A DNA stretch of 64,000 nucleotides, taken from positions 643,975-707,974 of the forward strand of contig NZ_JAHMHI010000001.1 of assembly GCF_018914005.1 (NCBI RefSeq), in the 5' to 3' direction. The position numbers and the translations under genes are program-made. Positions 57,396 through 64,000 of the stretch are shown piece by piece; position 1 is the stretch's first letter, and every line of letters begins with the position of its first letter. Source of the stretch: Mycoplasma zalophi. Its GTDB lineage: Bacteria > Bacillota_I > Bacilli_A > Mycoplasmatales > Metamycoplasmataceae. The notes beneath the pieces are model-generated. The model had not been told where the DNA came from and did not search any database. It worked only from the letters and a program-made list of their open reading frames with translations.

Positions 57396-60300
57396 ATGAA
57401 AAAAGCAAAATTTTTAGCATTAATTCCTCTAGCTGCTGTTGCTCCATTTACTTTAGTTGCATGTACTGTAAATAATCAAAATAACCCTAATATTCCAACT
57501 AATAAAACAGATGACAATAATTCAAATACACACAATACAAATTCATCAAGCAATAATTCCAATTCAAATAACCAAAAAAATGATTCTTCAAATTCAAAAA
57601 AAGATAATAGCAATGACAGTGTAGAAAAAAATAAAAATTCTGAAAAAGAGTCAAATGATGCTAACAATGATAATCATAAAGAATCTAATCCAGAATCTAA
57701 TGATGTTAATAATGACGTAGAAAAAAATCAAAATTCTGAAAAAAAACCAAATGATGCTGATAATAATCATGCAGGTTCTTCTGATGATAATTCTAATTCA
57801 TCAAATAATAATCAACCATCAAATGAACCAATGCCAAATGAAGAAGAAACTAATAATAAAAAAGAATTACAAATTACAAAATCTACAAATTTTAATCCTG
57901 AAATTACATTTAATTCAGCTACTTATTATTTAGAAATAAAAAATTTTGAAGAAATTTATTCTCAAAATTTAAATATTCAAGTAAAACTTATTTCTAAGAC
58001 TAGCTTATACAATGCAGAAATTTCTAAATTAGAAGATAAATTATTGCTAAAAATTAATTTTTATGATTTGAATGAAAATACAAGCTATAAATTGGAAAAA
58101 CTAGAAATTTCTAGTGCTAATAAACAAACTTCTGTTGTCCTTGTTGACAAAGACTTTAGTTTTGTAACTTTAAAGCAAAATAAAGAAAATGTTGAACACA
58201 TTAATTTAGAATCTAATTTATTAGATAGCGATAGAGTATTAATAAATTCATTACAACAAGCAAATTCATACTCAAATAACGATCAAAATATCAATACTAA
58301 TATAAGTGATTTAGCAAAAGAAAATTTAAAAAATAATTCACTATATTCAATATATTTTAGTGAGTTAGATAAAACATTTAAATATGAAATCACTTCAAAT
58401 ATCCGCGTAGAACGTAACTTATCAGAAGTTGTTTTTAATAATAAAATAGATAATAATGATTCTGTTAAATTTACTTTAAAAAACCTAAATAATTTAACTC
58501 CTAATAATGTACAAGTATTAGTTAAAGGATGAGATGGAAAAGATGTTTGAACTAAATGATTACAAGTCCAAAAAAATTCAAATGAAATTACACTACAAAA
58601 AAATCAATTAAATAAATACTTAACTAAGTATGTTATAACAGCTATAAAAGATTCACAAAATCAATATAAAGTAGTTTTAAATGAAAATAATATTTTTCTA
58701 AATAATACAAATCTTCATAATTTAGAAGTTTCACACTTTAGTGTTTATAAAGATGAAACTAACAAAGATATTTTTGGGTCTTTAATGTTGAATTGAACAA
58801 ATGAACAAGCTAATTTATTAAGAAATAAAGTTTTTGCTTTAACTTTTGAAGCTAAACAAAAAGTTTATGTTAAGAAATCACATACAGAACCAGGTGGTTT
58901 ATTTACTTCTCCAACAGAAGTTGTAGACAATAAACATGAACAATTTGATGATATAAATAAAGTTTATAAATTTAAAACAATTTATGTAAATTTTGAAGAT
59001 TTGTGAAAATTTAAATTAAATGGTTTACAAGAAAAAATTGAATATAAATTAAGCAAAATAAATATTCAAAATAAAAATGAATATTTTGATATTGTAAGCC
59101 CAATTACTTATAGAAATTCTTCATACTTTAATTTCAATTTCAACTGAAAAAATAATGATAAATTAATAAATCAACTTATAAATGAAACAGATCAATTTAC
59201 TGAAAATAACAGTAATTTAGTTGCGAATAGTTTAAATTTATCTAAATCTCAATTGTTTGCAAACCATGATTTATCAAAAAATAATATTCCATTTTCAATT
59301 AGTAATTTATCTCAATTAATTAACTACAATTATGAAGTTCACAAAGTAAAAACTTTATACAAAAATAGAAAACCATATAATAATCCAAATACAAATAACA
59401 TAGAATTTGTTGATTATAAAATTTTAAAAAATAACAATTTATACAACTTATATTGATTTAAAACAAGAGATTATTTAGCAAAACAACCCTTTGTTTTAAA
59501 TAATCAAAAAACAGAAGCAAGTATTTCAAAAAATCTAAATTCTATTGTTAATTTAGATTCTATACCTTCAGAAGATGTGATTTTTTGAATTACTTTTGAA
59601 CTAAATCCAAATCCACAAAGACCTTTAAAATGAACTGAATTTAATGATGTATTTTCAAGAGTTACAATTCCAATTTCTTATAAAAATCTTTTAAAATACA
59701 ATAAATTAGAAAATGTTGAATTTGTATATAGTATGAATTCTGAAAATAGTGAATTTCAAGCTGATATTGCTGCAAAAATTAAGTCACTTTTAAGATTTAG
59801 TATTGAATTAGATCAAAATAAAATTTTAACTTTAAAAATATCTACAAAAGATAATAAAGTAGTTTTAAATAATACAAATTGATTACATAATTCAAGTTCA
59901 GAAAGATCATTTTTTATAAATACAGCTGATTTATTTGTAAATTGAATTCAACCAAATAATGATTCTAAAATTCTTTCATTTAAAGAATATGAAACATTAG
60001 ATAATTTATCAATCAAAACAACATCGGTTGCTTATAGCAATACTTATGAATTAAAACAAAAAACAAAAGAAACTGAAGTTAAAAACTCAAATGGCACTGT
60101 TTCAAATAGAGATATTGATAACTACCTAGAAGATGAAGTTAAACCTGAAGAAAAAAATAAAAGATTATTTTCAGAAGATTCTTCAGTTGGTATAGATGAA
60201 GCAAGAAAAAGAGCGTATTCACTTTCTTCAAAATCAGATGGTACTTGAAATATTTTTGCAAAAGTAAATGATGATCCAAATGACTATCGTTTTTGAACAT

Positions 60301-61274
60301 TTTCAAATTACCATGTTTGAGCCATAAATAAATCCGCTGCTGCTAAATTTGCAACCATATCTAAATCCGAATCAGGTAATGAAGTTCTAACCATTAAAAA
60401 AGGGCAAATATTAGCACCAACATTAATTTCTGAAGATTATTCTAATAAATCAGAACCAGTTTTTTACAAACCTGGAAATAGAGATGATATGGAAGTAAAA
60501 GGTAATTTATATGAATTTAATTTTGAAAACTCAGAAGATAAAATAACTTATGAAGTGATAGCAGATTATACAGGTAATTTTAAAAATAATTTTGATGCAC
60601 TTAAAGATAATTTAGGTCAGACTGAAAAAGATAATAACGATGAAAAAGATACAAATAAAGCTGATTTATTAGTTGCTATTGTTGATTTTAAATCAATTTT
60701 TAAAAAATTTGAAAATAAAAATTTAAACCAGGAAATTGATGGAAAAACATTAACAGAACAAGAAAAAAATGCCATTAAACATGTTTTAAGTTTTAAAACA
60801 CTAAAACCAATGAAAATATCTAAACTTTCTAGATATATGACTTCATATAATAACTTAAATTCATACATAGGTTCTATTCCAAAAGTTCCAACAGTAAATA
60901 AAGATGGACAAGTAGAAGCTGCAAGATATAGAGAATATCTATATGGTGCAAATTCAATTGCGCTTCACCTTAATTCTGATTCTGATATTTCTCATTCATA
61001 TAATGGAGCTGTTTATACAGAAGTTGAAAACTTTGATTTATTTTCAGGTTCATCAGGTTCAGCTGTATATGACCATGAAGGTAAATTTTTAGGATTAGTA
61101 AAACAAGGTACTGCATCAAGAATAAATAATTTTATCTTTGTTGATACTCAAAAATATTCTTATTTTGGAAATGATGACACAAAATACAATCAAGGCACAT
61201 TTTATGCAATTTCAAATAAATTAAATTATTTATACCCATCAACTTTTAATAAAGTATTTTCAGATGAAAATTAA
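57396..61274 (+). CDS. Lipoprotein serine protease, DUF31/MIP type
   Basis: 1292 residues. Lipobox LVAC (Cys 23) anchors it on the surface. Residues about 28-150 are low complexity (Asn, Ser, Asp, Glu, Lys) with imperfect VEKN-x-NSEK repeats. A long beta-rich region (about 160-930) precedes a trypsin-like domain: His973 in SNYHVW, Asp1090 in ADLLVAIVD (or Asp1097) and Ser1220 in GSSGSAVYD. This layout matches mycoplasma DUF31 and MIP immunoglobulin-cleaving proteases. No MIB-type antibody-binding partner lies next to it, so cleavage of immunoglobulin is inference. Shine-Dalgarno is weak (AAGGGT). Confidence 0.82.
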
Positions 61275-61294
61275 TTAGTTTACAAAGGAGAAAT

Positions 61295-62161
61295 ATGAAA
61301 ATAGCAATAGTTGTTGATTCAAGTTGTGGATTAACAAAACAACAAGCAGAAGAAAAAGGTTGATATTTTTTACCTATTCAAATAGATATTGATAATAAAA
61401 TTTTTAAAGATGGAGTTGATGTTACTTCAGAAAGTATTTTTGATCATATAGAAAAAAATTCTCGCGTTTTAACTAGTTCAACTTTTTTAGGTGGAACTAT
61501 TAATTTAATTGATGAACTAAAAAAAGAGTATGAAAAAATAATTATTTATCCAATTTCTAAGGAACTTTCTAGTCAATATCAAACTTTAAAAATGGCTTTT
61601 ATGGGCGATGAAAAAGTTTATGTAATACCTTCACAAAAAATTTCATTGCCAATAATAATGGAACTTAGTTTATTTGAGGCTAAATTAAAAGCAAATCAAA
61701 AATATGAAGAAGCTTTAAAAGTTTTTGGTCATTCAGATAATACAATTCATTTAATTCCTGAAAATGGAGAAGCTTTAGTAAGGGGTGGAAGACTAACACC
61801 TGCAGCTGCAAGTGTTGCTAAATTATTAAAAATAGTGCCTATTATTGAATTTAAAAATGGTGAATTAATCAAGTATGGTAAAGGAAGAGTTTTTGATAAA
61901 ACAATTGTAAAATTAGCAAAAGAAATTCATTCAAGTGATTCTTCTAAAACTCTTATTTTGATAAATGCAAATAATCAAAATATAGATAAAATCGCACATG
62001 ATATTATTAATAATTTAGAGATAAATGAATTATATATTTCAAATATGCCACCAACTATAAGTGTTCATGCCGGTAATGGCGCAATTGCACTTCTTTATGC
62101 AAAAATTACTCCTACAGAGCTAAATGCACTTGAAAATTACATTACAAAAATAACAAAATAA
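61295..62161 (+). CDS. DegV family fatty-acid-binding protein
   Basis: 288 residues. Two-domain DegV fold; family members bind fatty acids and feed fatty acid kinase. N-terminal IAIVVDSSCGLT (about 3-14), the SST motif in VLTSSTFLGG (ligand contact), PISKELSSQYQTLKMA, and the C-terminal domain ending in VHAGNGAIALLYAK. Shine-Dalgarno AAAGGAG. Followed by hsdS after 12 bases; the two may be co-transcribed. Confidence 0.9.
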
Positions 62162-62173
62162 TAAGGAAAAATA

Positions 62174-63274
62174 ATGTCAAAAAAATTAGTTCCAGCAATA
62201 AGATTTAAAGAATTCACTAACGATTGGTTTCAACACACGGTGGAAAATATAGGTAAATTGCATACTGGAAAACTAGATACTCACCAAGCCTTAAACTACG
62301 GAAAATATAACTTTTATACTTCGGGATTAAATGTTTACAAAATAGATAGTTGATTAATAGATGATGAAGCAGTAATAATACCAGGAAGCGGAGCAAGTAT
62401 AGGTGTTGTTCATTATTACAAGGGAAAATTTAATTTAAATCAAAGAACTTTCGCACTAATTACGAACATAAATACAATGTTTACTTTTTATAGCTTTGTT
62501 AGAAATTTTAAAACTTCTATTAGTAAATTACCGTTGGTGGGTGCTATACCAAACATTTTAAGAAATGATATTTTAAAAGAAATTATTTATGTTCCTTGTA
62601 CTCAAGAACAAAACAAAATAAGTAATGTTTTCAATTATTTAGATGTAAGCATATCTTTGTTAAAGCGTAAGTTAGAAAAATTAGAAAACATAAAAAATAC
62701 ACTTTTGAACAAGATGTTTGCAAATGAAAAAAACTTGAAACCGGACATAAGATTTAAAGAATTCACTAACGATTGGTTTCAAGACAAAGTGGAAAATTTA
62801 ATATTACAAAGAATAAAAAGTTCTTTATTAATTTCTGAAACAATAAAATTTGGAAATTTTCCAGTATATAGTTCAACAGGTTTTTTTGGATACACAAATC
62901 AAAAGTATATAGATAGCAACTTCATTATAATGTCAGTTGATGGAAGTGTAGGGACAATGAAGATAATTCCAAAAAATTCTTGATTTATTTCAACAAATAA
63001 TGCGTTTATTCCTAAAAATATTAATGCAATCTATTTTTTATACTACATATTGAATAATATCGATTTTAATAAATATATTGTCGGAACAACTATTAAACAT
63101 TTATATTATGAAAATTTTAAATCAGTAAAAATATATCAAACAGATATTGAAGAACAAATTAAAATTTCTAAATTATTTAAAAATTTAGATGCAAATTTAT
63201 CTTTGTTAAAGCGTAAGATAGAAAAAATGGAAAACATAAAGCAAACACTATTAAATAAAATGTTTGTTCAGTAA
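62174..63274 (+). CDS. hsdS: Type I restriction-modification specificity subunit HsdS
   Basis: 366 residues, close to the usual length, with the expected two-fold design. Each half starts with IRFKEFTNDWFQ (residues about 9 and 192), continues with a variable target-recognition domain and ends with a conserved helix (SLLKRKLEKLENIKNTLLNKM, about 158 and 340). The two conserved starts share 36 identical bases (62198-62233, 62747-62782). HsdS chooses the DNA sequence methylated by HsdM. No hsdM or hsdR gene is in the window. Shine-Dalgarno AAGGAA. Confidence 0.92.
62648..62671 (+). repeat. hsdS recombination-type repeat, copy A
   Basis: AGCATATCTTTGTTAAAGCG followed by TAAG, in the central conserved helix of the plus-strand hsdS. 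Direct copy at 63198-63217, inverted copies at 63352-63375 and 63875-63894. Confidence 0.8.
63198..63217 (+). repeat. hsdS recombination-type repeat, copy B
   Basis: TATCTTTGTTAAAGCGTAAG in the C-terminal conserved helix of the plus-strand hsdS, identical to copy A over 20 bases. Confidence 0.8.
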
Positions 63275-63348
63275 ATTAATAAAAAAATACCGAAAAATAT
63301 ACAAAAAAGTACTGAAAAATGTGCTAAAATGTGTATTTTTTTATTATT

Positions 63349-64000
63349 TTACTTACGTTTTAACAAAGATATGCTTGTATCAATTTTTATAAATAAAGAA
63401 GCTATTTTGCTTATTTCATTGTCGTTTGATAAATAAATAGGGTAATTTTTAATATCTTTCAATACTATAAAAGGTATAGCATTTTTTTGAATTCTCATTT
63501 GCATATCTGAATAGAAAAAATGAAATAAGTAAAAGTAAACAAAATATATATTTTTAGAAAAATGGTCTAAAACATAGGTTCTTTGATATGCATTGAACAA
63601 TCCTTGCACAAAATGAACATACCCCATATTTGCTCCGTTTCCTGCAATTGTTAGAGCGGGACCAATAAAATCATAAAAATTTATTTTATAAATATTGACA
63701 CCCGAAGTATAAAAATTATATTTTCCATATTCAACTGCGTTATTAACATCAATTTTTCCAGTTTGAATTTTTGTTATATTTCCTATACTATCTTGAAACC
63801 AAACGAGAGTGTTTTTCAGTAAAAATGCAGTTTTTTCAACATAAAAAAGTTGATTTTTTGAGCAAAATCACAAACGCTTTAACAAAGATATGCTGTCGTT
63901 AAATAATTCAATAAACTTAGATATTTTTTGCATTTCCAAAGAATCTGTAGATAAATAAAAATTAATATTTGCCATAACGTTATTCATTAATTTTGGTATG
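63349..64000 (-). CDS. HsdS homologue, inverted, start outside the window
   Basis: Frame open from the right edge; at least 216 residues. Contains the end of one recognition domain, SISLLKRL, then a second domain starting VWFQDSIGNITKIQTGK and sharing YGKYNFYTSG with the plus-strand hsdS. It stops right after SLLKRK, where the intact gene continues for about 18 more residues, and the linker between halves (LWFCSKNQLFYVEKTAFLLK) does not match the normal helix. It is probably a silent or truncated cassette that can exchange with the neighbouring gene. Its product may be non-functional. Confidence 0.72.
63352..63375 (-). repeat. hsdS recombination-type repeat, inverted copy D
   Basis: Reverse complement of copy A with one change (AAACG for AAGCG), at the 3' end of the inverted hsdS. 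Confidence 0.75.
63875..63894 (-). repeat. hsdS recombination-type repeat, inverted copy C
   Basis: Reverse complement of AGCATATCTTTGTTAAAGCG, identical to the first 20 bases of copy A. Confidence 0.8.

Noticed and set aside
57476..57667. Reverse open frame within the protease gene
   Set aside because: It is the complement of the Asn/Ser/Asp low-complexity region and has no start signal or domain.
57480..57850. Tandem-repeat array at the start of the protease gene
   Set aside because: The repeats are imperfect and few (two VEKN-NSEK units in an Asn/Ser-rich stretch); ordinary low complexity of a lipoprotein spacer.
63310..63345. GTGCTAAAAT downstream of hsdS as another HrcA half-site or promoter
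   Set aside because: There is no partner arm at 9-base spacing, and it would drive transcription antisense into the truncated hsdS; most likely chance.
62174..64000. A mobile element around hsdS
   Set aside because: No transposase, integrase or terminal target duplications are visible; the repeats lie within coding sequence and are explained by recognition-domain exchange.

Overview
The window is a gene-dense, very AT-rich stretch of a wall-less Mollicute, most likely a Mycoplasma of the hominis group (Mycoplasmopsis/Metamycoplasma type); the species is not determined. The main evidence is that TGA is read as tryptophan: lepA, ackA, dnaB, potA-C, era, gltX, argS, nusG, gyrA and others are open over their full length only under genetic code 4. 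The 5S rRNA genes are detached from 16S/23S, there are many small lipoproteins and surface proteases, and no wall-synthesis genes are present. Gene ends given here have been extended through in-frame TGA codons.

Layout. 1-3400: end of lepA, a membrane protein, a YneF-like gene and a reverse NUDIX gene. 3540-5004: three identical 5S rRNA genes, two in tandem, around an anchored hypothetical gene. 5087-9400: whiA, a Bax-inhibitor-like membrane protein, ackA, and rpsF-ssb-rpsR behind a structured leader. 9423-16344: ysxC, gdpP-rplI-dnaB, and two tandem YitT-family genes. 16373-18453: reverse rpiB and tsaC back to back with mutM-smr. 18477-28812 (reverse): C39-peptidase ABC exporter, a broken small gene, ybeY, era, and the spermidine/putrescine operon potABC flanked by two potD paralogues. 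28868-37568 (reverse): M23-peptidase lipoprotein, aquaporin-like membrane protein, azoreductase with a CIRCE-like operator, and a 1549-residue DUF4011-type helicase-nuclease. 37749-41611: tRNA-Gly, cls, tRNA-Ser and dnaK with CIRCE. 41651-47735 (reverse): hslO, two half-size ChrA genes, a small protein, gltX, a lipoprotein, argS. 47798-51295: cysS-rlmB, a sigma-like gene, rpmG-secE-nusG, keeping the Bacillus cysS-rlmB-sigH-rpmG-secE-nusG order. 51325-53929 (reverse): DUF402 protein and a surface HExxH metalloprotease. 53987-64000: trmB, gyrA, a 1292-residue DUF31/MIP-type serine protease lipoprotein, degV, and two convergent hsdS genes sharing inverted repeats.

Themes. (1) Ten genes have a TANAAT box 6-8 nt before ATG and no Shine-Dalgarno, which suggests widespread leaderless transcription, notably at three compact divergent gene pairs. 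(2) HrcA-type operators precede dnaK and, unexpectedly, azoR. (3) The surface and secretion gene set includes three predicted proteases (M23, HExxH, DUF31) and a peptidase-type ABC exporter. (4) The hsdS pair at the right edge looks like a switchable DNA-specificity locus. No CRISPR array, insertion sequence or integrase was seen. The longest gene-free stretch is about 280 bp, upstream of potA.
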